From Lachnospiraceae bacterium (GTDB lineage: Bacteria; Bacillota; Clostridia; Lachnospirales; Lachnospiraceae): DNA of 40,279 nucleotides. Positions 25,679-34,320 of the stretch are shown here, piece after piece. The translations under genes and the position numbers were made by a program. The notes below the pieces were generated by a model. It saw nothing but the letters and a program-made list of their open reading frames with translations, did no database searches and was not told where the DNA came from. The first letter of the stretch is position 1. Each line of letters opens with the position of its first letter. The stretch lies in contig JAAUZV010000002.1 in NCBI GenBank assembly GCA_014804425.1, positions 240,869 through 281,147 of the forward strand, in the 5' to 3' direction.

Positions 25679-27593
25679 AGATATTATCCACAGCCTGCTT
25701 CAGCTCGTTTGTTCTGCCCTGAATATCAATAGACTGTGCGGAAATTTCCTCCGTGTTTGAAGCAATCTTTGCCACACGCTCCGTCATCTTGTTCATATCT
25801 CCGATCAGTTGTCGGATAACGCTCATGCTCGCATTGATCTTCGGAATGGTTTCCTCCGCCTGCTTCGTATTGCCAACGATCAGATCCTGCGTGGAAGTTG
25901 CCAAATTGCGAATCTCACTTGCAACGACCGCAAAGCCCTTTCCCTGTTCGCCCGCTCTTGCCGCTTCAATAGACGCATTTAAGCTAAGCAGATTTGTCTG
26001 ATCGGCGATTTCTGATATATCGCCGCTTGTCTTTTGATAAATATCGATAAATTCTGACATCGTAGCCAGCGAGACGTCCAACTCCTTGCAAAAACGCGAG
26101 ATTTCTTTTATATTCTCTGCCAGTTCTGTCGTTTCGCTTACTGATGCCTCATTTGCCTTGCTCAATGCCAGGATTGCCGCACTTAACTCTCCAAACTGTT
26201 GTATGATCTGTTCTAAGTGCGCGTCTCTTTCCCGCTGTGCGTTCTGTTCCTGATCATAAACGTCTTCCAGCTTTTTCTTTTCGTCCTCCGCAAGATTCTT
26301 AATATAGTGAATACAATTCTCACGGACATTGACGCCGTTATGAATGGCTCTCGCCATATCGAGGCAGGTCTGATAACCGCAGGCACTGCAATTTAAGCTG
26401 CGGCTCTTTTGATCTGTCTTGTTCATGCTGTCAAAGATCCGATCCAGTTCTGCATCCGTCGGCTCCTTGATCGTGACCTTTTTGCTGGTATAATTTCGCA
26501 TAAAGTCATTGATGTTGAGTCCGCTGAATGCCTCCATGAAGTTTTTGAGCCGTTCCTCGTGGGAGACATCGCTTGTCCAAGGACTTTTGTTTTTGCTTGT
26601 AAACGGTGAGGTTTTCCGCATATCCTTCTTATTCATGTTCCGCATGGAGGAAAGCGTGAGCAGCACATCATCCGTGTTGCGCGAAGGCTCGGTTGCTGTA
26701 CCGTAAATACAGCCCTTACCGCAATTCAAAATATCGACCATGAACGGAAGCTGCTGTTTGTTGCCAATGCGCTTCACATATTCCTGCAAATAATGGTAGG
26801 CCTCTCTTTCGCCCTCTACCTGACGCACAACCTGTGCTTTTCCGAGGAAGTGTTCTACGTTCTCACGAAGTCCTCCCGGCATCGGATACAGAGAGCCAAG
26901 CCCGTATTCCAGTTCATCGTTATATTCAGGCGCGGACGTATAATCGTTGCCAATATACGCCATCAGCTTCTGAAACGTTACATTATAGGAGACATAATCG
27001 CCGCAGTTCGGATCCGTGATCTCCAGCTTTTTCGCGATACAAGGACTTATAAAAGCAAGCTTGTCATTATTATGCAAATATTTTTTGGCATAAACAGCCA
27101 TACACATCATGGGGCTGTGAATTGGCACCAGGCGCGGGATCAGCTCCGGAATATATTTTTCTACATAATTGACGATCGCCGGACAAGGCTGTGAGATACC
27201 GCCGAAAAACTGATGCTCCGTAATATATTTCAGGTATCCCCACGTCGTAATGTCCGCGCCGAAAGATACACTGTAAATATGCTTAACACCCTTCTGCTTA
27301 AGAAGCCCGAGCACCCGCCGATACTCTCTCGGATAATTTGCCAGAAATGCAGGCGCTATGATGACCGATATCGATTTTCCTGACGCCAAATCTGCAAAAA
27401 AAGTATCCGTGTCGTCATAATAATCTCTTGCACCATGTGTGCAGGCATCAAAGCAGGCACCGCAGGCAATGCAATGCCCGGAATCAACTGTTACCCTTCC
27501 GGGATCGGTCGCAATGTTAGATATGAGTACCGGACACGCCCGTACACATTTGTTACAACCGCTGCACTGGTCATTCGTATAAATCAGATCCAT
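25677..27593 (-). CDS. [FeFe]-hydrogenase-like sensor fused to a chemotaxis (MCP) signalling domain
   Basis: 638 residues, no membrane segment. Two [4Fe-4S] ferredoxin motifs (Cys10,13,16,20; Cys41,44,47,51) lead into an [FeFe]-hydrogenase large-subunit domain (about 65-310). The four H-cluster ligands are kept: Cys137 (QPCPAI), Cys185 (SPCIAKKLE), Cys291 and Cys295 (NCGKGC). The residue matching proton-transfer Cys299 of Clostridium pasteurianum CpI is Pro136, and the Met residues near L2 and L3 are Ser183 and Leu289, as in sensory (HydS-like) enzymes. A further Fe-S domain follows (Cys402,405,410,427; PF04060-like). A coiled-coil then leads to an MCP hairpin whose tip (about 528-565) reads [20 protein letters not shown]. 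Inference: a cytoplasmic redox/H2-sensing chemoreceptor signalling to CheA. 54 bases after the Cache MCP gene. Confidence 0.9.
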   Translation of the reverse strand: MDLIYTNDQCSGCNKCVRACPVLISNIATDPGRVTVDSGHCIACGACFDACTHGARDYYDDTDTFFADLASGKSISVIIAPAFLANYPREYRRVLGLLKQKGVKHIYSVSFGADITTWGYLKYITEHQFFGGISQPCPAIVNYVEKYIPELIPRLVPIHSPMMCMAVYAKKYLHNNDKLAFISPCIAKKLEITDPNCGDYVSYNVTFQKLMAYIGNDYTSAPEYNDELEYGLGSLYPMPGGLRENVEHFLGKAQVVRQVEGEREAYHYLQEYVKRIGNKQQLPFMVDILNCGKGCIYGTATEPSRNTDDVLLTLSSMRNMNKKDMRKTSPFTSKNKSPWTSDVSHEERLKNFMEAFSGLNINDFMRNYTSKKVTIKEPTDAELDRIFDSMNKTDQKSRSLNCSACGYQTCLDMARAIHNGVNVRENCIHYIKNLAEDEKKKLEDVYDQEQNAQRERDAHLEQIIQQFGELSAAILALSKANEASVSETTELAENIKEISRFCKELDVSLATMSEFIDIYQKTSGDISEIADQTNLLSLNASIEAARAGEQGKGFAVVASEIRNLATSTQDLIVGNTKQAEETIPKINASMSVIRQLIGDMNKMTERVAKIASNTEEISAQSIDIQGRTNELKQAVDNI

Positions 27594-27647
27594 AAATATG
27601 TATCCTCCTTAGGCGGGTGATAATCACCTGAAAATATTTTGTGTATC

Positions 27648-29357
27648 TTAATGGAAGAAGCTGATTGCTTTCTTCAATCCTTCCGCAAGCTCTAACATTT
27701 CCTGTGATACCTGACCAATCTGTTTCATATCCTCGTTGACAAGATTTGCAGAAGCTGTCGTCTCTTCGGATGCAGCTGCATTTTCCTCAGAGATAGAGGA
27801 CAGGCTTTCGATCGTCTCACCAATACCGTTCTTCACGGCATCAATGCTCACCACTTCTTCACGAATACGCTCTGTTCCTTGCGAAATCTCACCGACCGCG
27901 TTCAGCACCTTGTCAAACATCGCCCTTGTATCCTGAATTTTTCCAAGCTGCTTTGTCGCGCTTTCGTTCAAAACATCGGACAGAGAACTCGTTTTTTGAA
28001 TATCATCAACAAGGCTGACAATGATTTCCTGAATTTCTCTTGCCGCAGCGGCACAGCTTTCCGCAAGCGAACCGATTTCCTTTGCAACAACCGCAAAACC
28101 GCGTCCGGCTTCTCCGGCTCTCGCTGCTTCAATGGAAGCATTAAGACTGAGCAGGTTTGTCTGGGAACTGATTTCCTCGATTGTTTTCAATATCACATTG
28201 ATCTTGTTGACCGCCTCCACATTCTTCTCGGACTGTTCCACAATATTATCAATATCCGTTTTCGTCTGTGTATTAATATCGATCAACTCTACCATGGTCG
28301 CCTGCGCATGGTTGGATACTTTCTTCGTCTCGTCAGACATCTTGGAAAGCGTTACAACCTTATCGGTAATAATGTCAAGCGTTGCATTCAACTCTTCAAT
28401 ATTGGCCATCGCTCCCGCCGTATCCTGCGCCTGCGTCGTAGAGCCTTCCGCAACTTCCTCAATCGCTTTGGTAACCTGAGAGATGGCGGAAATTGTCGTA
28501 TCGACCGAACCGGTCAGCTGTATGGAACAATCATTCAGCGTTGCCGCATCCTTTTGGATGCCGTTCATGATCTCACGCAGATTCACGACAAGATGGTTGA
28601 CATTGTCTGCCAAAGCGCCGATCTCATTACGCTGGTTCAATGCATCTACATGGAGTTCCACATTGAGGTCTCCGCTCCCCAGCTTTGTTACAGCGCCGGT
28701 CAGATTTGTCATTGCCCGCACGATGATGCGTACCATGATGACGACAATGACCAAGATTATTCCGAGTACGATGACAGTGCCAATGATCAATGATATGATC
28801 GCGCTGTTGATCGCTTTTTGGGCGATGGATCTCGGATAGCCGACAAATACCATACCCACTACCGTACCATCCATATTGCGAAGCGGTTCATAAGCAACAT
28901 AGCTCGGCACACCGTTCACCACCAGATTTTCATTAAAATAACTGTTGCCCGCAAGCACCTGACTGGAAACCGTTTCATCCGCCTGAGTTCCGACAATATA
29001 GTCACCGTTCGCATCTTTCAAGGTCGTGAGGACTCGTGTATCCCCGTAAAACAAAGTGACATTCAGATCTTTTTCTTCAAGGAATCGATTTAAGAGATCC
29101 TGCGTATGTCCGACATAGTTGGCACCTTTATATAAATTGCCGTTTACCATGCTCCAATTGCCCTCATACAGCGTGTCATACGCTTCCATTAAGGAAAAGC
29201 AGACCGACTCAACCGCCTGTCGGTTACTATCCTCCAAGGAACTTTTCAGCTTACTCGTACTCAGTACAAAATTGACAGCCGACAACAATACCATTGGCAG
29301 CATCGTCAGCATTACTAAAAGGACACCAAACGGAAGCTTCAATTTGTTTTTCTGCAT
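27648..29357 (-). CDS. Methyl-accepting chemotaxis protein (Cache sensor, HAMP, signalling domain)
   Basis: 569 residues from the ATG at 29357 (GAGAGG 9 bases upstream; the frame is open 8 codons further without a site). Membrane helix 1 at about 7-32, a periplasmic-side sensor of about 150 residues, helix 2 at about 185-212 ([20 protein letters not shown]), HAMP at about 213-266, then the MCP coiled-coil with tip [20 protein letters not shown]. The sensor has the single-Cache (sCache_3) pattern, ending [20 protein letters not shown]. Ligand unknown. Cotranscribed with the hydrogenase-like receptor downstream; a strong promoter is upstream. Confidence 0.93.
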   Translation of the reverse strand: MQKNKLKLPFGVLLVMLTMLPMVLLSAVNFVLSTSKLKSSLEDSNRQAVESVCFSLMEAYDTLYEGNWSMVNGNLYKGANYVGHTQDLLNRFLEEKDLNVTLFYGDTRVLTTLKDANGDYIVGTQADETVSSQVLAGNSYFNENLVVNGVPSYVAYEPLRNMDGTVVGMVFVGYPRSIAQKAINSAIISLIIGTVIVLGIILVIVVIMVRIIVRAMTNLTGAVTKLGSGDLNVELHVDALNQRNEIGALADNVNHLVVNLREIMNGIQKDAATLNDCSIQLTGSVDTTISAISQVTKAIEEVAEGSTTQAQDTAGAMANIEELNATLDIITDKVVTLSKMSDETKKVSNHAQATMVELIDINTQTKTDIDNIVEQSEKNVEAVNKINVILKTIEEISSQTNLLSLNASIEAARAGEAGRGFAVVAKEIGSLAESCAAAAREIQEIIVSLVDDIQKTSSLSDVLNESATKQLGKIQDTRAMFDKVLNAVGEISQGTERIREEVVSIDAVKNGIGETIESLSSISEENAAASEETTASANLVNEDMKQIGQVSQEMLELAEGLKKAISFFH

Positions 29358-29427
29358 AATGATTTTCCTCTCTCCGGCCATGATTCTTTTGTTTTGGTTG
29401 CATTTTTGGATACAATCATATCGATTT

Positions 29428-29456
29428 ATTATACAACACTTGACAGATTAAGTCAA
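29428..29456 (-). promoter_or_regulatory. Promoter of the chemoreceptor pair
   Basis: Minus strand TTGACT (29451-29456), 17-base spacer, TATAAT (29428-29433). An inverted repeat TTGAC-N7-GTCAA (29440-29456) covers the -35 box and could be an operator. Confidence 0.8.
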
Positions 29457-29530
29457 TATATGGCAGATTTTTATGGGCTCAGATTGTGCACGAAAACGTA
29501 CAAATCATGAATAATGAATAGACAGAATAA

Positions 29531-29579
29531 GACATGAAAAACCCCGCAGGGAATTCCTCCCTGCGGGGTTTTTCATGTC
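29531..29579. terminator. Very long intrinsic terminator after the GGGtGRT gene
   Basis: A perfect 22-base inverted repeat (29531-29552 with 29558-29579) around a 5-base loop, with a GC-rich core CCCCGCAGGG and A/T runs inside the stem (AAAAA/TTTTT). It ends the GGGtGRT transcript and separates it from the chemoreceptor genes. Confidence 0.9.
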
Positions 29580-29638
29580 TTCTCATATAAGAATGGATCG
29601 TCAGAAGCTGCCGATCGTTTCTTTTGGAAACGCACACC

Positions 29639-30649
29639 TTAGAACCGGTTTGCGTTCGCTGCTTCCTCAACGGAAACGGCAACCGCAACCGTTGCGCCGA
29701 CCATCGGATTATTACCCATACCGATCAGACCCATCATTTCTACATGCGCGGGAACGGAAGATGATCCTGCAAACTGTGCATCGGAATGCATACGTCCCAA
29801 AGTATCGGTGAATCCGTAAGATGCCGGACCGGCTGCCATATTATCAGGATGCAGTGTACGACCGGTACCACCGCCGGATGCCACGGAGAAATACTTCTTT
29901 CCTGCCTCGGTACGCTCTTTCTTATATGTACCCGCAACCGGATGCTGGAATCTGGTCGGATTGGTGGAGTTACCGGTGATGGAGACATCCACATTTTCTT
30001 TCCACATGATCGCAACGCCCTCCGGAACGGAGTTCGCACCATAGCAGTTTACCTTGGAACGAAGTCCGTCAGAATACGGAATACGCTCAAGCTCCTTTAC
30101 CTCATTTGTGTACGGATCGTACTCCGTTTCCACAAACGTAAAGCCGTTGATACGGGAAATGATCTTTGCCGCATCCTTTCCGAGACCGTTCAAGATAACG
30201 CGAAGCGGTTTCTTGCGAACCTTATTTGCTTTCTCCGCAATGCCGATCGCACCCTCTGCCGCTGCAAAAGACTCATGTCCTGCAAGGAAACAGAAGCAGT
30301 CCGTATCCTCCTCAAGCAGCATCTTGCCGAGATTTCCGTGTCCGAGACCAACCTTACGGGTGTCTGCAACGGATCCCGGAATACAGAAAGCCTGTAATCC
30401 CTCACCGATCGCGGCAGCCGCATCAGAAGCCTTTCTGCAGTTCTTCTTGATCGCGATCGCTGCGCCTACCGTGTATGCCCAGCATGCATTCTCAAAGCAG
30501 ATCGGCTGAATCTTCTTGACCTGCTCATATACATCAAGGCCCGCGTCTTTGGTAATCTTTTCTGCTTCCTCAAGTGAAGCGATCCCATAGCCATTTAATA
30601 CGGAATTGATGGTGTCAATTCTTCTTTCATACGATTCAAATAAAGCCAT
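29639..30649 (-). CDS. GGGtGRT protein (uncharacterised family)
   Basis: 336 residues. The family-naming motif GGGTGRT is at residues 259-265 (ASGGGTGRTLHPDN). Other features: Cys51 and Cys56 (CFENAC), Cys71, Cys89, CFC at 118-120 (DTDCFCFLAGHESFAAAEGA), and a GLGHGNLGKM Gly-rich loop near 101-110. No membrane segment or signal. The family is known from anaerobic Firmicutes next to a NifU-like scaffold gene, as here (20-base gap), but has no assigned function. Clustered cysteines and the scaffold partner suggest a metal or Fe-S link; this is inference. GGAGGAGG-type site directly before the ATG. Confidence 0.88.
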   Translation of the reverse strand: MALFESYERRIDTINSVLNGYGIASLEEAEKITKDAGLDVYEQVKKIQPICFENACWAYTVGAAIAIKKNCRKASDAAAAIGEGLQAFCIPGSVADTRKVGLGHGNLGKMLLEEDTDCFCFLAGHESFAAAEGAIGIAEKANKVRKKPLRVILNGLGKDAAKIISRINGFTFVETEYDPYTNEVKELERIPYSDGLRSKVNCYGANSVPEGVAIMWKENVDVSITGNSTNPTRFQHPVAGTYKKERTEAGKKYFSVASGGGTGRTLHPDNMAAGPASYGFTDTLGRMHSDAQFAGSSSVPAHVEMMGLIGMGNNPMVGATVAVAVSVEEAANANRF

Positions 30650-30669
30650 TGATTTGTCCTCCTCCTGAT

Positions 30670-31362
30670 TTATTCTTTACGCGGGTCAATGATTTTTACT
30701 GCGTCATCGACACGGCCGTACTGTCCGCTTGCTTTTTCATAAGCAGTGTTCGGATCATCACCTTTTTTGATGAAATCAGTCATCTTTCCAAGGCTTACGA
30801 ACTTGTAACCGATAATCTGATCGTCTTTATCAAGCGCGATCCCGGTTACATAGCCCTCTGCCATTTCCAGATAACGAGGACCTTTCTTTAATGTGCCGTA
30901 CATCGTACCAACCTGGCTTCTTAATCCTTTACCGAGATCTTCCAAGCCGGCTCCGATCGGCAGACCCTCCTCGGAGAACGCACTCTGCGTACGTCCGTAG
31001 ACAATCTGTAAAAACAGTTCTCTCATAGCGGTATTGATCGCATCGCATACGAGGTCGGTGTTGAGTGCTTCCATTACAGTCAGACCCGGAAGAATCTCCG
31101 CTGCCATCGCTGCGGAATGCGTCATACCGGAGCAGCCGATCGTCTCCACAAGCGCCTCCTGAATGATTCCCTCTTTGACGTTCAGCGTCAGCTTGCAAGC
31201 GCCCTGCTGAGGAGCACACCAGCCTACACCGTGTGTCAGACCGGAAATGTCTTCCACCTTTTTCGCCTGTACCCACTTGGCTTCTTCCGGAATCGGTGCG
31301 CAGCCATGATGTACGCCCTGTGCTACGGTACACATTTCTTCAACTTCCTTTGAATAAATCAT
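30670..31362 (-). CDS. NifU-like iron-sulfur scaffold protein paired with GGGtGRT
   Basis: 230 residues. The segment IGCSGMTHSAAMAAEILPGL (Cys77) matches the NifU/IscU N-terminal helix motif GC-(G/S)-A/M...S...... Further cysteines: Cys11, Cys21 (HHGCAP), Cys49 and Cys56 (WCAPQQGAC), Cys106. The pattern is not that of housekeeping SufU/IscU, and the C-terminal 100 residues (EGYVTGIALDKDDQIIGYKFVSL) are an extra domain. NCBI annotation commonly calls this an iron-sulfur cluster assembly scaffold. GGAG lies 7 bases before the ATG; a TTGACA is upstream at about 31442, but no matching -10 is evident. Operon with the GGGtGRT gene. Confidence 0.82.
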   Translation of the reverse strand: MIYSKEVEEMCTVAQGVHHGCAPIPEEAKWVQAKKVEDISGLTHGVGWCAPQQGACKLTLNVKEGIIQEALVETIGCSGMTHSAAMAAEILPGLTVMEALNTDLVCDAINTAMRELFLQIVYGRTQSAFSEEGLPIGAGLEDLGKGLRSQVGTMYGTLKKGPRYLEMAEGYVTGIALDKDDQIIGYKFVSLGKMTDFIKKGDDPNTAYEKASGQYGRVDDAVKIIDPRKE

Positions 31363-31488
31363 GTGAAATCTCCTTTCGATTTATGGTATGATTGCTGGCG
31401 CGAGGTATCCATTACGCCACTGCTTCAATTTTCTCACAATTTGTCAAAAAAATCCAGTATTTTTTGGGAATATGTTTCATATATGTTT

Positions 31489-32169
31489 TTACATATTTTT
31501 TGAAACAATATCCGATTCATTTTTGTATATATGCCCCTCCGGAATGACACCGCGCACACTCGATAACGGGTAAACATTTGAATTCCTGCCGATGACGGTT
31601 CCGGGATTTAAGACGGAATTGCAGCCGACCTCTACATGATCGCCGAGCATGGCGCCAAACTTTTTTAAGCCCGTTTCTATTTCAACTGAATGCAGCCGGT
31701 CCTTCACAACCACAAGCGTTTTATCACTCTTAACGTTGGATGTGATCGAGCCCGCGCCCATGTGTGCCAGATACCCTAAAATACTGTCACCGACATAATT
31801 ATAGTGTGGTACCTGCACCTTATCGAACAGGATCACGTTTTTCAGTTCTGTGGAATTGCCGACGACCGCGCCTTTTCCGACGATCGCATTCCCGCGGATA
31901 AACGCGCATTGTCTGACTTCCGCTTCCTCGTCAATGATGCACGGCGCGCCGAGATATGCGCTGTCAAACACCTTCGCGCTTTTCGCGACCCAGACATGGC
32001 TCTCCCGCTCCTCATAGACCGATTTGTCCAGCCGTTCCCCGAGCGAAATGATAAACTCACCGATCAGCGGAAGCAGCTCCCACGGATACGTCTTTTTCTC
32101 AAATAATTCTGCCGCAATGGTTTTTTCCAGATCGTACAGGTTTGTGATCTTTGCCGATTCCAATTCCAT
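31489..32169 (-). CDS. Left-handed beta-helix (hexapeptide) acyltransferase-like protein
   Basis: 226 residues. An N-terminal helical segment (DLEKTIAAELFEKKTYPWELL) is followed by hexapeptide repeats (KVFDSAYLGAPCIIDEEAEV; GNAIVGKGAVVGNSTELKN; GDHVEVGCNSVLNPGTVIG) typical of GlmU C-terminal and UDP-sugar acyltransferases. In GlmU the same repeat region binds acetyl-CoA; no pyrophosphorylase domain is present. Substrate unknown. The ATG at 32169 has GGAG 6 bases upstream; in-frame ATGs at 32181 and 32247 lack comparable sites. Single gene; downstream sequence contains a small AT hairpin, ATATGT/ACATAT (31481-31496). Confidence 0.82.
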   Translation of the reverse strand: MELESAKITNLYDLEKTIAAELFEKKTYPWELLPLIGEFIISLGERLDKSVYEERESHVWVAKSAKVFDSAYLGAPCIIDEEAEVRQCAFIRGNAIVGKGAVVGNSTELKNVILFDKVQVPHYNYVGDSILGYLAHMGAGSITSNVKSDKTLVVVKDRLHSVEIETGLKKFGAMLGDHVEVGCNSVLNPGTVIGRNSNVYPLSSVRGVIPEGHIYKNESDIVSKNM

Positions 32170-32250
32170 CTTGTTCTCCATTTCCGCGCATTTTTTGCGC
32201 AAATACGATTTGCAGCCCCTTTTTGCTATGATATGCGATTGTCTCATTCG

Positions 32251-32288
32251 GTCAATATCGGAGCTGCCGGATATTGACTGTAACAGTC
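32251..32288 (-). terminator. Overlapping stem-loops downstream of topB
   Basis: GTCAATATC (32251-32259) pairs with GATATTGAC (32270-32278); the last bases of that stem also belong to a second stem GACTG-TAA-CAGTC (32276-32288), so the two are mutually exclusive. No strong U-run, so the terminator role is uncertain. Confidence 0.4.
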
Positions 32289-32289
32289 A

Positions 32290-34293
32290 TTATTGATAAA
32301 AGCCTGCAGCCGCATCAAATTTCTGATACAGCCAGCTTTGGTTGCTGATCTGCTTGACATATTCTGTACGACGTGTCACAAAGCCATTCAGTTTATCCAG
32401 ATATTCCGTCTCCGTGATACTGCCGTCCGCAACGCCGGAAAGCCCCTTCTCCCAGCTTGCCGTCAGCGCCGGATCGAGCAGCGCCTTCATGGAACTGTCC
32501 ACCACGTCGTAGATCATCTCGCCGAGCAGCGTCGGCGTGATCAACTGTGTCTTTTTATTCAGCTTCAAGTATTTAATATGCACGAGCTTCTTTAAAATTT
32601 CCGCGCGGGTCGCGCTTGTGCCGATCCCGCTTCCCTTGATCTGCGCGCGCAATTCTTCGTCCTCAATAAACTGTCCCGCATTTTCCATTGTCAGGATCAT
32701 GGAACCGGAATTATAGCGCTTCGGCGGCTTCGTCTCGCCTTCCTTCACCTGATAATCCTTTACTTCAAGCGTGCTGCCCTTCTTTACGTTCTCAAGCAGG
32801 GTAAGAAGCGCCTCGTCGCATTTCATGTCATCTTCTGCAGGTTCGTTGTCTTTCGCGTTTTCTTTCTCATTTTCTTTTTTCATAAAAGAAGGACGGGCAA
32901 CTGCAAGGTATCCTTCCTTTTTTAAAACTTTCACATTCGATACAAACTGCTCCGTCGCCACTCTGCTTACAAGGGACACCTTCTCATAGACCGCCGCCGG
33001 ATAAAAAATGCTTAGAAATCTGCGCGCGACAAGCTCGTAAATATGCACGGCGGTCGGACTTAAATGTTCCAGTGCGCGAAGTCCCTGTCCGGTCGGAATG
33101 ATGGCGTAATGGTCGGTGATCTGCTTATCGTTTACATAGCGGCTTTTTCCGACGCCGCGGTACGCGTTTTTTTCAATGAGCAGCGCCGCAAAGCCACTGA
33201 CCGGCTCATACTGCATGAGTCCGCGGATGTTTTTGTCGATCTCTTTTGCGACGGCGCTCGAGAGCACGCGCGCATCGGTTCTCGGATAGGTCAGAAGCTT
33301 CTTTTCATACATATCCTGAACAAAAGACAGCGTCTCATCCGGACTGATCTTAAAGTATTTGGAACAGTCGTTTTGCAGTTCCGCGAGATTATACAGCAGG
33401 GGCGGATTCTTGTTTTCCTTTTTCCGTTCCAGTTTCTCGACGACCGCCTGATTTCCCTCTACATGGGAAATCAGCGCACGGGCGTCCGCCCCCTTTAAAA
33501 ATCCGTTTTCTTTATATAGCGCAGGGGAATTCTCGAAAATCGAGCCCTTTCCTGCGCGCCATTCTCCGTCAAAGCTTTTATCGGAGAGCAAAAAGCTGCC
33601 GATCACACGGTAAAACGGCGTTTTTACAAACGCGCGGATCTCCCGTTCTCTTTTGACGACCATTCCGAGCACACAGGTCATCACGCGTCCGACCGATACG
33701 GACGCCCGATCCGCTTTCAGATAGTTTTTGATCGGTCCGCCGTATTTTAATGTGAGGACACGGGAAAAATTAATTCCCATCAGATAGTCCTCTTTCGCGC
33801 GCAGATAAGCGGCGGCACAGAGATTATCGTACTCGGATAAGTCTTTTGCCTCGCGCACGCCGCGCAAGATCTCCTCCTCGGTCTGTGAATCGATCCACAC
33901 ACGCTTTCTGGTCTTACCCGTCACATGCGCCTGCATCTCTACTAACCGGTAAATGTACTCTCCCTCACGCCCCGAGTCCGTACACACATAAATGGTCGTC
34001 ACATCGCTCCGCGTCAGCAGCCCGCTGACAATGCGGAACTGTTTCGATACATTGTCGATGACCTCATATTTATATTCGTTCGGAATAAACGGGAGCGTAT
34101 CAAGGCTCCATCGCTTTAACCGTTCATCATAAGCGTCCGGATAGCTCATCGTGATCAGGTGCCCCACACACCATGTCACGATCGTATCTTCTGATTCAAT
34201 ATAGCCGTCTTTATTTGCGCCGCTTATTTTCAATGCCTTTGCAAATTCTCTCGCGACACTGGGCTTTTCCGCGATAAATAATCGTTTTTCCAT
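32290..34293 (-). CDS. topB: DNA topoisomerase III (type IA)
   Basis: 667 residues. The TOPRIM domain opens the protein (LFIAEKPSVAREFAKAL; CTDSGREGEYIYRLV at 104-118, metal-binding acidic cluster). The catalytic tyrosine is Tyr336 in KKLLTYPRTDARVL. Type IA enzymes cleave one strand through a 5'-phosphotyrosine and decatenate DNA. No C-terminal zinc fingers are present. The central linker 'KKENEKENAKDNEPAEDD' near residue 475 is an acidic insertion. It follows the AAA ATPase gene by 27 bases, so it may be cotranscribed. Topoisomerase III is often carried by integrative elements, but nothing else here suggests one. Confidence 0.95.
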   Translation of the reverse strand: MEKRLFIAEKPSVAREFAKALKISGANKDGYIESEDTIVTWCVGHLITMSYPDAYDERLKRWSLDTLPFIPNEYKYEVIDNVSKQFRIVSGLLTRSDVTTIYVCTDSGREGEYIYRLVEMQAHVTGKTRKRVWIDSQTEEEILRGVREAKDLSEYDNLCAAAYLRAKEDYLMGINFSRVLTLKYGGPIKNYLKADRASVSVGRVMTCVLGMVVKREREIRAFVKTPFYRVIGSFLLSDKSFDGEWRAGKGSIFENSPALYKENGFLKGADARALISHVEGNQAVVEKLERKKENKNPPLLYNLAELQNDCSKYFKISPDETLSFVQDMYEKKLLTYPRTDARVLSSAVAKEIDKNIRGLMQYEPVSGFAALLIEKNAYRGVGKSRYVNDKQITDHYAIIPTGQGLRALEHLSPTAVHIYELVARRFLSIFYPAAVYEKVSLVSRVATEQFVSNVKVLKKEGYLAVARPSFMKKENEKENAKDNEPAEDDMKCDEALLTLLENVKKGSTLEVKDYQVKEGETKPPKRYNSGSMILTMENAGQFIEDEELRAQIKGSGIGTSATRAEILKKLVHIKYLKLNKKTQLITPTLLGEMIYDVVDSSMKALLDPALTASWEKGLSGVADGSITETEYLDKLNGFVTRRTEYVKQISNQSWLYQKFDAAAGFYQ

Positions 34294-34320
34294 GTTGATC
34301 CAATCTGTTTTGTGGTTCCT

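Noticed and set aside
27879-28793. 304-codon open frame on the plus strand opposite the Cache chemoreceptor
   Set aside because: It lies wholly antisense to a well-supported gene, has unnatural composition (Arg, Cys and His-rich), no ribosome site and no recognisable domain.
29531-29579. 22-pair palindrome as an IS end or mobile repeat
   Set aside because: It sits exactly after the GGGtGRT stop, has a GC-rich core with A/T arms, and is better explained as an intrinsic terminator.
32290-34293. topB as a sign of an integrative conjugative element
   Set aside because: No relaxase, VirB4, single-strand-binding or partition genes are near; the type is also chromosomal in clostridia.
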